Positions 1 to 12,300 of a stretch of DNA of 64,000 nucleotides are shown here, piece after piece. The notes beneath the pieces were generated by a model that had not been told where the DNA came from, did not search any database, and saw only the letters and a program-made list of their open reading frames with translations. Source of the stretch: Hedera helix (taxonomy: Eukaryota > Streptophyta > Magnoliopsida > Apiales > Araliaceae); contig OX359266.1 in NCBI GenBank assembly GCA_947179155.2, positions 13,654,098 through 13,718,097 of the forward strand. Reading direction: 5' to 3'. The position numbers and the translations under genes are program-made. The number at the start of each line of letters is the position of its first letter. Within the stretch, counting starts at the first letter, position 1.

Positions 1-1487
1 TGCATGAAGTTGAATCAGATCAAAGAAATGAAGAGCCACAAAATTCTAAAAAGCATGCGCATAATTTAAATGATTAATTGGTTTACGTATGCATCATTTA
101 AGTGCTTAATTTATTTACTTGTGCATAATTTAATCTGCTAATCATATGGATGATTTAATGTTCTAAATTGATACATGTTTTATGACTTAATTGAAGTATA
201 TTAAATCTGATTTGAAATTGATATAGATGTAATCCTTAGATATATTTTGAGTTCCCAAAAATACGTTAATATTTATTAACCGTGTGCATTAGACATGATT
301 TAGTCCTATCGCTTCTTAATCATTTGAACCATTAAAGAAATTGGACCTGACTTAGACTTCATGTGTGTTAAAATTCGGTTCATGGCACATTTTGACACTA
401 TGATTATTTGGTACTAAGCTTGGCTACCTATTTACTATGATAATTTAATTTGAACATTTGTGCTATTTTTCTTAATTGATCTGCATGTGCAAAATTATTG
501 TATATTTATATGTGAAAGATTTGATTCACTTATCATATATAGAAGTTTATTAGATTGATATATGGAATAACTGAAGTTATGTGATTAAGGAAACAAAACC
601 TAGCTTGAAATTAGATTACATATGGTTATATAGGAGAATCAAATATGATATGCTATGTTCTTATATCTATATTCATACTACACTATGCAGAATACAGACA
701 TGAATGAATTAGTTATATATGGCATGGATAAAAGGGGAGACAAACATACATGTTGTGTTGGTTATTGATGTAACAGATTTTGTTCTGTCATGAGAAGTTA
801 ATACATGTTGCTGGCTATATATTGTGCACTATTATTGCATGGAGACAAACATACATAATGTTATGTTTGCTGTATTAATATATACTATTGTGCACTTTGA
901 TATAGATAGAGACAAATATGCATGTTGTACAATACATTGATAGATTATATTCTGTTATGTGTTGTTCATACATGCTGCTATTTTGGAGCTCTATTATATA
1001 CCTTGATAGATATTGCATGGTCTTAGGGGGGAACAATATTCATTTTTAATTCTTCTTTTTAATCATATGCATAATGACAAAGGGGGAGACAAAATTGGAC
1101 GTGATTTAGACTTACTTGAAGTTTTATGGTACTATGTTAATGCTTAATAGATATTATACTGATGGTACTTGGATATTTTGAAACAGGTTAGTTAATTGAT
1201 TTTTTCTCTTTATTCTTTTGATCGATGACAAAGGGAGAGAGATAATTTGATTTAAACTTACTTGCATAACCTGCTATGATAGGATCTATGTGTTTAGCCT
1301 CTTATTCTTTTTGAATGATGATAAAGGGGAATAGATAATTAGCTTTATTATGATATGTTATATTGCTGCACATTTTTATTTTGCAACTCTGTTTATTACA
1401 TATTACATATCAACTTTACATATTACATATGACATGGTTTTAGGGGGAGTATTGTTTATTGTGTTGTTATCATCAAAAAGGGAGAGA
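1..1487 (+). repeat. LTR-retrotransposon 3' noncoding region with repeated PPT-like tracts
   Basis: No gene is seen. The plus strand carries several purine tracts of the type GACAAAGGGGGAGACAAA, near 730-745, 1078-1092, 1228-1240, 1321-1332 and 1468-1487. The last is preceded by TCATCAAAAAGGGAGAGA. In copia elements of the SIRE/Maximus lineage such polypurine-like tracts recur between the last gene and the 3' LTR, with the final one priming plus-strand DNA. I infer that this is the decayed 3' noncoding part of such an element whose coding region lies to the left of the window. Small open frames here have no recognisable domains. Confidence 0.45.
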
Positions 1488-2364
1488 TTATTGACTTGGT
1501 CACACTCCGTTCTTTGGTTTTTGATGATGACTTTTTTCTTGTGTACTAAAACCTTGAAATTTTAAGATAAGTTCAAAGCAGTAAGATAAAATGTGTAAAC
1601 TGGATAGAGAGCTGAATTATAAATTGGATAGAGAGTTGGATTACTACACTAACATACAACATCCTGGATAGTTAAAGCAAAACTATAACATTGGACTGTG
1701 ACTGAATATAGCATCCTAAATAACAGAACTAGAGTAAGCAATCTAAGCATTGTCATGAAGTAAACTGAATCGCAAATTGGATTCGTTTTGTAGAATTTTG
1801 AGAAGCTACAGGACATAAAATTATGAAGATCTACATTGGGATACTAGGATATCAATGTAAGATCCTACTTTTATTTATTTCTTAATCAGAGCTCTAGGAT
1901 AGCATTGCATTGCATTAATCATGATAATAATTATGAAAATAATTAAATGAGCTTTCAAAACTAACATGGATGAAAAAGATAATTATATCTATTGTTGAAA
2001 AGCTAAATAAGCTAAAATGTAAACAAATTTCTTTTGGAAAAAATCTGTTATTTTTATTTTTGGGATAAGTTGGTTGAACTTTCTATATTCTAAAAGGAAT
2101 TTATTTTACAACGGATATATGATTAATTAAAGGAGCAAGTTATATTTGTTGAAATCTTTTTAATCGTGATTACTCTTTATCTAAATCAGAAGATGTGTCT
2201 ACTTGGAATATGATGATTTGCTTTATAAAATAATATTACTATAAGATGGCTCACAAACAAACTAGTTCCAAAATTGATTTTTGTTAACGGTAACAAAGTT
2301 TATGTCATGTAAACAAAATATTTTCATGAATGACCAGTTTATTAAACTTTTCATGTTTGAGCTA

Positions 2365-2368
<4 letters not shown>

Positions 2369-2448
<80 letters not shown>
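2369..2448. repeat. (AT)n microsatellite
   Basis: Forty uninterrupted AT dinucleotides. The Ile-Tyr repeat open frame that crosses it is a by-product of the repeat. Confidence 0.97.
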
Positions 2449-2450
<2 letters not shown>

Positions 2451-3606
2451 AATAAATTTTGAAAAGCTAATTAGTCATTCTCATTGTAAGAATAACTAAT
2501 TTGAAAATAAATTTTAATGGATACTTTCTAAATAAAATATATTTTCATAAATTATGGAATTAGGATTTCTATTGGTTTGGCTTTCCATAATTGTCTTAAT
2601 TAAATGAGCTAATTTATTTTCATATCTTCATTACAATTAATCATGTTGTTTGGCTTTTCAATAATCATGGAAATAATTAATTAATTATGGAATAAATTAA
2701 TTGCGCTTCTAAAATTAATAAGGAAATATTTTAAATGATAAAATCATATTTAGCTGCTCATCCGTTTGGAAAATGATCTATTCCTTCATTCCATAATTAA
2801 AGTTGTCTAAATTGGTTATGTATCAAAATGCTAAGATCATGGACCTACCTTTAGCATAATTCCTTTTAGATTAAACGTGATTGGTTCTTTAAAGTAAACT
2901 GATGGAATCATCTTATTTGTATAACGGTAATATAAATATTATGCTTTGTTTGAATTACGAAATGATTCTCCTTAATAGTAACATGGATGTAATTATTAGT
3001 TTGTAATAATTCATGAACATGCAATCAAATTACATATAAGCAACAAAAGCATGGTAAAATTGATTTTAAAAAATTTACTACAAACCATAATCCAAGATTG
3101 ACCTTTATGCATAACTGTTAATTAACAAGAAGGAGATAGAGAATTATACCCATGTAGATTCTAGCTTTCCATTTGTACGTCAACTCTAATTCCTTCGTGT
3201 TCTCCTTGAATTCCACCGGTTAGATTTCTTTGATCAACGTTAACCACTCAAGTGTTTGGCCTCTAAAAGTGATTCACCAAGGAAGAATAAGGATTCAAGA
3301 AGTAGGTGATGGCAAACCCTTATTTTCTCTATCTTCTAATTTCTTAGATCTAGAGAACTTGTAAGTACTTTCTCAAAAACTTATGGAAGTGTGTGTAACC
3401 TTAATCCATAATAATATTTTTCTTATTTTTAGATTTAGTCAACCCTCCTAACAATTTTAGGAATATGATTTTTAATTAAACTCCTAATCTAATTAGGAAC
3501 TTAATTAATATAATATAACAATTACAATTCCTAAACCTTTTAGGAACTTAATTATCAATTATGAAAGTATACTTATTAATTAATTCCTAAATCATTTAGG
3601 AGCTAA

Positions 3607-3618
3607 ATAATAATGATA

Positions 3619-3661
<43 letters not shown>
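3607..3661. repeat. (TAA)n microsatellite
   Basis: A TAA/AAT trinucleotide repeat, interrupted by TGA- and TAG-type variants in its first 15 bases and then perfect to 3661. The surrounding sequence is very AT-rich and noncoding. Confidence 0.93.
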
Positions 3662-4933
3662 GACTCCTCTTATTAATTTATAATTAGTATTTTGAAAATA
3701 CTAAATAATAAATATTAAGCTATTTAATTTATTCCATCCTCATAGTATAAATTAAATATACTTAATTTATTATTACGATTATACCATTTACTTCTTAAAT
3801 AATTATTTTTTCTTTTGTCGTGTGACCTTTTAGGTTCTACATATTAAACTGGTTATAGAATAAATTAATTAAAACTATTTTAATCTTATTTATATAAATA
3901 AATTAAACTATATAATTTATTTAAATAAATAATATTTATTCTATAATAAGGGTAAGCTCCCTTAGCGATCAATGACTTTCCAAATAATATAGATTTTAAC
4001 ATTAAATCACAAAAGAACCTATTCAACGAATAGTTACTGTACAATTCAATCATTCTACCTCACAATGTCACAATCAAATATAAGATATGGTATTATTATC
4101 AAGTTTTATTTTATTTGATTATATGCATTTCGATTCTCAAATGAATAACTCTAATTAATGTAAATTAGAAACTACTTTCTAATTTTCATTCTGCCTTAGC
4201 CAATGACTATTGAGTTATCATTTATCGAATCGCATAGGACATTATCTTCTTTTACTAGAAGTGGTAGATTCTTTGTTGATCATTCATTTATCTTCATGTA
4301 CAACTTATTATATCCGAACATACCCTTTGATACACCCTAAAGATTTTAAGAAATATATCAAAATATAATTTATCATACACAAGATAATATGATGATTTCA
4401 AGTCCAATGATCATTTGTACTACTATCACAAAAGGAACTCCTATTGACAAGCAAGTAAGGCTCCATTAGGTATTCCTTGAGTGAGTCACGTTCAGTGAAC
4501 TTATTCTCTAATAAGTACCTACATACTTGCATTAGTATCTCTTCACAAATAATTATGAGATCAATCATCCTTTTCAAAAGAGCAAGTATAGTATATACTA
4601 ATCTATATGCATTCACTAATTTCCACTTTAGTAATCCCACGATTAGGAATAATTTTAGTTTTGAGCTATCTTGAATTTAGATCTCATTAGCATGATCATT
4701 ATCATGATTCTAAAAGCATTGCTCAACAACTATGGGTTTATCATAATTAATGTCATCTATTAAATATAGATAAAGTAAATGTCTTTGTATAAATAAACTT
4801 TTATTAATAAATGAATAAGATCATAAAGTATATGCTATATTATATCAAATATGATTGGCTTGTGTGCATACTACTTTCAATAATTAGGGGATTAAAATAT
4901 TTCCATGTGCGATGAAATGGCTATATACTACCG

Positions 4934-4935
<2 letters not shown>

Positions 4936-4973
<38 letters not shown>
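4936..4973. repeat. (AT)n microsatellite
   Basis: Nineteen AT dinucleotides in noncoding LTR-like sequence. Confidence 0.95.
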
Positions 4974-4975
<2 letters not shown>

Positions 4976-5465
4976 ATCATAATATATACAAAGCATACAT
5001 AGAATATATATTACTCTTTTACATATTTTGCAAGTAATATTCTTTTCGTGAAGCATTATACAAGCTGCGTTTTTCAAAGAAAAATCAACTTTATATACAG
5101 CTTTACTATTCAGGATTAAATCGGCGATATCTTTCTTTAACTTGATCATTACACATAGAATTGAGCTTTGAATTGCGATATATTTATTGCTTTGATCATA
5201 GTTTATCTTGTGATTATTTTATATCAATCTCAAAGTCTTTTGTTATCTAATCCGATTTGTATTAGGGGGTCTTTACAATCAAGTTCCAAGGTGAGCTTAG
5301 GAGCTCAATGAGTAGGGGTGCATAGGTTTGCACAATGTAAGCAAAGGTACTCGGGGAGGATTGGTTCTCAAAGGTTTTGGGAACTTGAGTTGTAAAGGGG
5401 TTTATTTGTAAACCAAGTGAATTAATAAAGGATTCTCCAATACTGTAAAGGGATTAGGACACTAG

Positions 5466-5515
5466 AGTAGAGGATAGTGGCCGAACCACGAGTAGAGGAT
5501 AGTGGCCTAACCACG
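5466..5515 (+). repeat. 25-bp tandem duplication in LTR U5-like sequence
   Basis: Two adjacent 25-bp units, 5466-5490 and 5491-5515, each read AGTAGAGGATAGTGGCC then G or T then AACCACG. They differ at one base. They sit just before a GTAAAAATCTC stretch typical of the U5 end of copia LTRs. Confidence 0.85.
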
Positions 5516-6109
5516 TAAAAATCTCTTATGTTCATGTGTTTGATTGTTTGATTTTATTCATTCATTGCATGCTTCAATTTTAAATTATAAAACATATTCT
5601 GAATACTTTGACATATATATTTCATGAGAAAAATATTTTTTTCAACTCAGGTTTTCATTTAATACAGGTAAAATAATTTTTAAAACCAAAGCAGTAAAAT
5701 AGTTTTTGTCAGTCTTTTCTAGCAAGCTGAATTCATAATACAGCAGACTGTAGTCCTGATAAAACTGTAATCTTGCAAGTTAAATTAATAATATAGCATA
5801 CTGAATTCATAATACAGTAGATTGAATCCTTAACAGTCTTAAAACAGTTGTAGATCCAATACACTGATTGTATTACATAGCAGGCTGAATAACTAATACA
5901 GCATACTATTTTTATTATCCAGCATGCTGTATTGTTAACTATTTTATTAAATTATAAAAGCTCGACATTCTTCACTCCACACTTATTCAACTTATTCTTC
6001 TAAGTGTACCTACTTGAATTTCATTAGTTTACATAAATTAAACTGTTTACGTAAATACTAGTTTCACATTTAGTTCATTTTTTCTGATAAGTTAGTTCCT
6101 TTTATAGAT

Positions 6110-7575
6110 TTATTTTAGATATAAGGAGGGCATCTCTCAGCCAGCCTGCGACAATGTCATTATTGTATATGTCACAATGAACTACTCTGGCTGGTTGTAC
6201 GAGATGAGACGTAAGGCCATCGCGACAATTATAGATCAGCCTAGAACTACGATTAGAGACCATCAGCCCGACATTGTCTCAAATGCATCATGAGAGGCTA
6301 TGTGTACTCACTAGGATGCTAATGAATTCAAGAAGAAATCCAAACAATTGAAGAAAAATCATAGCTAGCTCTAAGTAGTACATATTATTTGCTCATAGTC
6401 ATTTGAGGAAGTGAAGTTGGTATGAACTTAATTTTTAGTTATTTAGTATAATGTTGTCATAAGCATACTTAATAAATGCAATTTCTCTATGTATTTATTA
6501 GGCCTTGTGACAGAACTTGGGCCGACCTCCCACCATGGTTGAGGTTTGGGATAGAGCCCTCACGCCGAAGGACTCTACTATGTCTCCTGCAGCATTAGCT
6601 ATACGGGTAACAATTGTTATAAATTTTAGTAATTCTTAATATTATGTACTTAATAAAATGATTTAGTTAACTCACATATACAAAATAAATTACAGGACCA
6701 ATTTCAGAATCTCCGGGACTAGCCTATGGCTAAGTTGCAGGCTATTCAGGGAGATTCTGAGCTGTCAAATTCCACCATCCCTCTGCCCAAGATTAGCTTA
6801 TCTCAAGATGAGGAGTTGACTATTTGGGTCAAGGCTTAGGATCCCCCCAGTAGCACTACCAGTAGGTACTGAGTGTTAGGATTGTCGAGGGTATTAGCCT
6901 ATACACTACCTTGAGGTATTCATTTTAGTATGTTTCTCATTATTTCATAATTTATAAAATAATATAAAATATTACTAATGTTATATTTATTTTCGTAAGC
7001 TCTAGCTAGAGCTAGCGTCCGAGAGCACCTGTTTGACCATTACATACAGGCTCTAACTTGGACGACGAACTATTCTAGAGGGTTACGGTGGCGGTGTGGA
7101 AGACGTTTGGCATGGATCCGATATTTCGTCATCAGGACCTGCCTTGTCGTGCTCGTCTTCACCAGCTTGCTCAAGACATTGCAATAGGGGCCACCGTCGA
7201 GATTATGGGTATCCCTCTGAAACAGTTCGTCACGATACGTGATGAGGTGGTCCGGATGGTGGTTACCCTATTTTCGGAGGATTTTGGACGGATGTTGAGT
7301 TCGCCCCTGACTACGCAAGAATTCTATTCATTTTCAGTTGTATATTCTGCTTGTTATTTAATTTGTATTTAACTGTCTCTTTAACTCTCATATACAGACT
7401 AATAAGTTATATTTTTAATGGTATCAACAAGGTGGTGATGCTTAGTTGTCTGGTGATCCCGATCTCAAGCTAGGGGATGATGGCTATGATTTGCAGACAC
7501 CAGAGCAACAACGTTGACCCCCGCCTGATTATTCTCTGCATAGTGGTGGTACTAATAGTTTAGGTTGATTTACTT
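6110..7575 (+). pseudogene. CACTA (En/Spm-like) transposon protein remnant
   Basis: Scattered plus-strand coding remnants are broken by stops and intron-like AT-rich gaps. About 6517-6606 encodes a piece reading RPPTMVEVWDRAL, and about 6697-6838 follows with DQFQNLRD and PLPKISLSQDEELTIWVK. An open segment at 7088-7372 contains FGMDPIFRHQDLPCRARL. This resembles the plant putative transposase (Transposase_24-like) ORF that often accompanies CACTA elements. The assignment rests mainly on the PTMVEVWD-type block and on the CACTA-type terminus just downstream. No intact TNP2-like transposase is present. The left terminus of the element was not found, so it may be deleted. Confidence 0.45.
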
Positions 7576-7929
7576 AGATGTTTTGTAAAAAATTGAAGCT
7601 GTCTGATTTTATATAAAAACTTATTGTAGTTTAGTTTGATTATTTGTAAATCAATGTATTTTAGTTTAGTTTTTTAAATCATTGAAGTTACTTTGACTCT
7701 TTGTAGCTTAAAACATATTCAGAATTAGTTTATATATGTTATTGTTCAGAAAGATAAAGTGCAGTTGGTATACTAGTTATATATACACGTACGTTAAAGC
7801 ATGTATATATATTGGATAAAATAGTTACGTTGTAGAGTTAGATAATATGTAGATTAATGCATGTGTTATTGAGATAAAGCAAGTTACAAGTACAAAGTGT
7901 GGTTTAAAAATCTGAAAACTGAAAAAAAA

Positions 7930-8418
7930 AAAATATTATAAAAAAAATATACATTATTTTCAACGGAATAAGTAAATTCATATGAAAATTCCGTAGGGAA
8001 TATTGATTTCTAATTTATTGTAAAATATTTAATACCAACGGAATAGTATAATAATGACGTAAATTCCGTTGGAAATATTTATTTTGAAATACACAGTCTT
8101 GATGGACTTTCTTTAATACCGACAAAAATTATGTCCGAATTTAAAAACCTTGAATGAATTCAAACATGACATGTGTACACTCTATGTTTGATGCCTTAAA
8201 GCCGACAGATACTATTCCGTCAAGAATAAGTTATTGTTGATGAAAATTTGGTCAAAAATAAATTTGTAGGAAATAATTAAGCTCAACCGAATTATCGACG
8301 AAATTATTTTCGACATACTTACTTACGACGGAATTGTCGATGGGAATAAACTTATTCCGACGGAATAGGCTTATTTTCGAAGAAAATTTTGTTAGAAATA
8401 AGCTTTCTTCTTGTAGTG
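7930..8418 (+). mobile_element. right subterminal region and terminus of a CACTA transposon
   Basis: Short motifs of the form TTCCGTCGGAATA or its complement recur about eight times in both orientations, near 7963, 7985, 8034, 8062, 8212, 8327 and 8352-8370. Dense inverted subterminal motifs of this kind are typical of CACTA elements, where the transposase binds them. The block ends TTCTTCTTGTAGTG at 8418, the complement of the canonical CACTACAAGAA terminus, followed by TAG as a possible 3-bp target duplication. Copia RT sequence resumes immediately afterwards, which fits insertion into that element. The matching left terminus was not seen. Confidence 0.6.
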
Positions 8419-9023
8419 TAGTAGACCTGACATTATATTTTCAGCATGTATATGTGCTAGATTTCAAGCCCTAAGGAATTCCATTTGACTTATGTTAAAA
8501 GAATTTTTAAATATCCCAAGGGCACTCATAGTTTAGGACAATGGTATCCCAAGGAGTCTACCTTTAATCTAACTAGTTATTCAAATGCAAATTATTTAGG
8601 ATGCAAAATAGACAGGAACAGTACTAGTGAGACTTGTCAATTGCTATGGAATAAACTTGTCTTATAGTTCAGTAAGAAGCAGAACTTTGTATCAACTACA
8701 AAAGTTGGGTACACTGCTACTGAAAGCTGTTGTGCGCAAATCTTATGCATAAAGAATCAACTAGCTGACTGTGGGTTTGAGTTTTAATCTATTCTTATTT
8801 ATTGTGATAACACTAGTGCAATTGCTATAACTCATAATTATGTTCTACATTTTAGAACTAAACATATAGACATTCACTTTATTAGGGATCATGTTTTAAA
8901 TGGTAATATCATTTTACATTATATCCCTATAGATGATCTACTTACTGATATATTTGCCAAACCTTTAAATGAATCTATATTTAATAAGCTAATAAGTGAA
9001 CTACGAATGATAAATTTAAATTG
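8419..9023 (+). pseudogene. Ty1/copia reverse transcriptase / RNase H 3' remnant
   Basis: The translation passes through the end of copia RT and the RNase H domain. SRPDIIFSACICARFQA near 8420-8470 shifts frame to YVKRIFKYPKGTHSLGQWYP. It then gives SNANYLGCKIDRNSTSETCQ near 8578-8640, SKKQNFVSTTKVGYTATESC, YCDNTSAIAI near 8800, and RTKHIDIHFIRDHV. The block LLTDIFAKPLNESIFNKL precedes a stop at about 9022. One frameshift and in-frame TAG and TAA codons make it a pseudogene. The order matches the C-terminal third of copia pol. Everything upstream of the CACTA insertion is missing from the window, and the downstream env-like gene suggests the SIRE/Maximus lineage. Confidence 0.88.
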
Positions 9024-9379
9024 ATTATATATATTCTTCCTTGTGAATCTAACCAAGCAAGTGAAGATCATAGAGTGAGATTGCTTAGTGATGGATCATA
9101 GAGCTAAGTGGATCGTATAGTGAATACTCTGCGAAGGACTACTCTACAAAAGCTGAAAGCTTGTTTTCCACTCTACGAATTTAAAATGAAGATTATTTAG
9201 TAAAATTCCTAAGGTCAGATAAGCGAGTGGTGAACACGATTGGACAAAAGCATATGGAAGTCAGACGAAAGGCCAGAAGTGATTGTTGTAAGCCGACACC
9301 ACCGTCTGATAGACAAATAAGATTTTAACACATGTCCCACTCAGCTAAAAATGAGGGAAGTGTTTATTTAGTTTCAAAT

Positions 9380-12300
9380 TTCACCGGTTCATTTGTTATC
9401 AAAATTTCTTTTTCTCTCTATTCTTTTTCTTCTAAACTTTCGAGTCCTAATTTTTAAGTCACAAATCTCACCCGATTTCATTACTTTTCAGTTCAATCCT
9501 AAGAAGAAATTATGTCGTCTTAACAAATCATCACCGACAATCAACTATGCTTTAACAAATTCGAGGGAGTTACTACCAATTTCATCAATATCCTTTAACT
9601 CGTCATGAATGCCGATTTTGAGTTCGTACAGGGTAAATACACCGAGATATACACCAAACTGGTTCAGGAATTTTATTTGAACAGTGAAGTGGTTGATGGT
9701 GTGATCCAGACCAAGGTGATGGGAAAATCTTTGGTTCTGCTTAGAGTTCTACTCTAAAGGGATAGAAAACCTTAAGTCAGTCGATATAAAGACTGGGCCT
9801 ATAGCCATGGTCTACCAGCAAAACAATCCCGCCACCAATAAATTGAAGAAGAAGAACTTCCCGCCAAAGTTTGAGTTTCTAATGAATATCGTGGGGAAGT
9901 ATATCTTATGTAAAGACTCTACACATGATACTGTCAGCGAACTATAGTTGCAGATCATGACTGCAATCTCCCTAGAGCTCGAGATAAACTATGGGACAGT
10001 TATCTTCAATTGGATAAGAAAATGGTTCATGGATACAAAAAAGAGGAAGAAGGAAAGCAAGCCTCTTCGAAGTTGTTCTTTAGCCGATTCATTAATATTA
10101 TAGTAACAAATATGCTGAAAAAATATCTGGGAGAGAATGATGGAAATCAGCGCATCACAACAAAGCTCTTTGATAACTAGAAGAAGAACACGATTAAGAG
10201 GCTAAGGAAAATGACTATCTAACCACCTCCTATTTCCATTTTCGAAGTAATGGAAGATGCTGTTGAAGCCTACCAACAAAGCATAAGAGAATAAAGGAAA
10301 AAGGCTACAGTTGAAGCTGGTCTAAGCTTAAAGGACTAGAGGCCTGAGCAAGAGAAGAAAAAGAATAAAGAAATTAAGGAATAGGAAACAAGGAAAACCA
10401 GCCTCCAAAGCTCTAAAAGTCTAAGGGGAGAAAAGGGAATTGATAACGATTGAGAAAGAAGAAAATGCTTCTGAAGACTCTCTTCCCCTCCCATAGATAG
10501 ATGATGTGATGGTTGGGACAACTATTATGCCTGAGCCAATATCTGATGAAGATGCTGATGAAATGGCTGGGATAGCCACAGTGCCAGAGCCAAATAAAGA
10601 TGTTAAAAAAATAGCTGGAAAGGCTGCAATGCCTAAGCCAATCTCTAAAGAGGATATGATTGTTGTGATGGTTATAATGTCGGTGCCAAGAAAAAGAAAC
10701 AACAAGGATGGTAGATATGTCCGAGCTCACAGAAGATGGGTGTAACAATTGAGGGGGAGCCTATTGCTAAGGGGAGCATTAAGCTAAGGTAGAGGATCCA
10801 ATAGTAGGAGCAACAATTGAGAGGAAGCCTCAGCTAAAGACAAAGCATGTCCATATTATAGAGTAAAAGGCGACCTCTACTATCTGCTACCAATTCTTCC
10901 GCTTCTTTAAGGCTTCTCCTATCATAATTATAGCTAAATCACATAAGGATTTGAAAGAGTCACCAACATCAACATTATTGCCCATAACTTCCCCTCAAAC
11001 ACCTAGTTTGCCCAAAGAAATATTACTGATGGAAATGAAGTTGATCACTCGGCTGGCAATTTCAAAAGATATGTATGCATTGACCCCTCCCTCCTAACCA
11101 AAACTTCTATCTCCTCATCTTAATCCAACACCTCTAAACCCCCGGTCATAGAGTCCCAACACTCTACAATCAACCAAAATGTACAAACCTTTCCTATACA
11201 CTCACTCGTTCACTCATCAATCGTAGAGCAACCCAGCTTTTTAATCGTAGAGTGTCTTAACCCTGAGCCAACTTGTACAGATATACCTTCCACTTTAGCC
11301 TCACATACTAACTAATATACAAATACCCATACACAACTCATACTACCGAGTATTGATCCAATTTTTGAAGCTGGCGATACAGCAGATATTCAAATAGCTC
11401 TTAATCTTCTCTTTCACCTAGTCTCCTTTATCGCGTCCAAATCACAATTTGAACTTATGCTAGATGATGTGGTCAAAGAATTCAGTGTCGGCTTCAAAGC
11501 CACTACAAAAGGGGTAAAGAAGAGCCTTTTATACATCGACAAGGAAATAGCAAAAATTCCTCTCCATATGTCAGATCACTTCAGCGAGCGTATGAAGGAG
11601 GTAATCTCAAAAGTCATAGAGCATGCAGATAAAAATGATGAGCTATATATAAGCCAAATAAAAAAGCATCAAGAAGCTGTGGAGATGCTTCAAAAGATAA
11701 ATTCTAACTCTATGAAAACTTTAAGAGACAAAGTCTTCGAGATGAATAAGAGCACTCTAAAGCTCAAAGATGCAGTCCAAAAGTATCTACAAAAGACTGA
11801 TGATACTATGGAAATGGTGCACAACAAGCTTCAGTGGGTGGATAATAAATATGATGAACTTGAAGATAAGGTCACCGTTACTCAGAAACCCCTGGACACA
11901 TTATTGGTGACCATTCGAGAGCTAACTGATAAATAAATTTTTATATCTATTTATTAGGTATTTTATGCTTAATTATTTAGGAGTTTTTAATTATTTTTAG
12001 TGTTTTAGGTAATTTATTTAATTTTATGTGTTTGTATTATTTTTATTTATTTTATTTCATTTTGTAGGAAGAATTAGTGTTTAATTGCAAAATGGTAAAT
12101 AAACCGCTTAGTGGTAGAATCGTAATTAAATTGATCATAAATGGTCTGCGCTATGCGCGCATAGAGGAAACGGATGCAGCTAGGATGGTGTTGTTTTGGG
12201 CTCATGCAAGGGGAAAAAATTAAGGTAGTTTGTTGTTAGTAGCCAGGCGCGGGTGTCAGCAAGGAGAGAAAGAGTTTGGCGCGTGGTTGATTTTCTTTTT

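Larger units (their letters stand above)
1488..5600 (+). repeat. decayed LTR-like sequence with nested noncoding repeat
   Basis: No coding potential is recognised. The left edge follows the last PPT-like tract and contains TTTTTGATGATGAC, which is common near the start of SIRE-type LTRs. The right edge, about 5240-5560, reads like LTR U5 sequence: it has a GGGGTTTATTTGTAAACC stretch and a CGAACCACGTAAAAATCTC-type ending. The middle, about 3130-4900, looks like an independent noncoding LTR-like insertion, for example GTGTGACCTTTTAGGTTC near 3819, but no target duplication or clear ends were found. Family and boundaries are uncertain. Confidence 0.3.

Noticed and set aside
2281..2499. Open frame with a long Ile-Tyr repeat
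   Set aside because: It is a translation of the (AT)40 microsatellite with no protein signal around it.
10336..10748. Overlapping minus-strand and plus-strand frames in the env-like region
   Set aside because: Minus-strand frames are hydrophobic shadows of a charged repetitive plus-strand segment. The plus frame at 10506-10745 is a fragment of the env-like pseudogene, not a separate gene.
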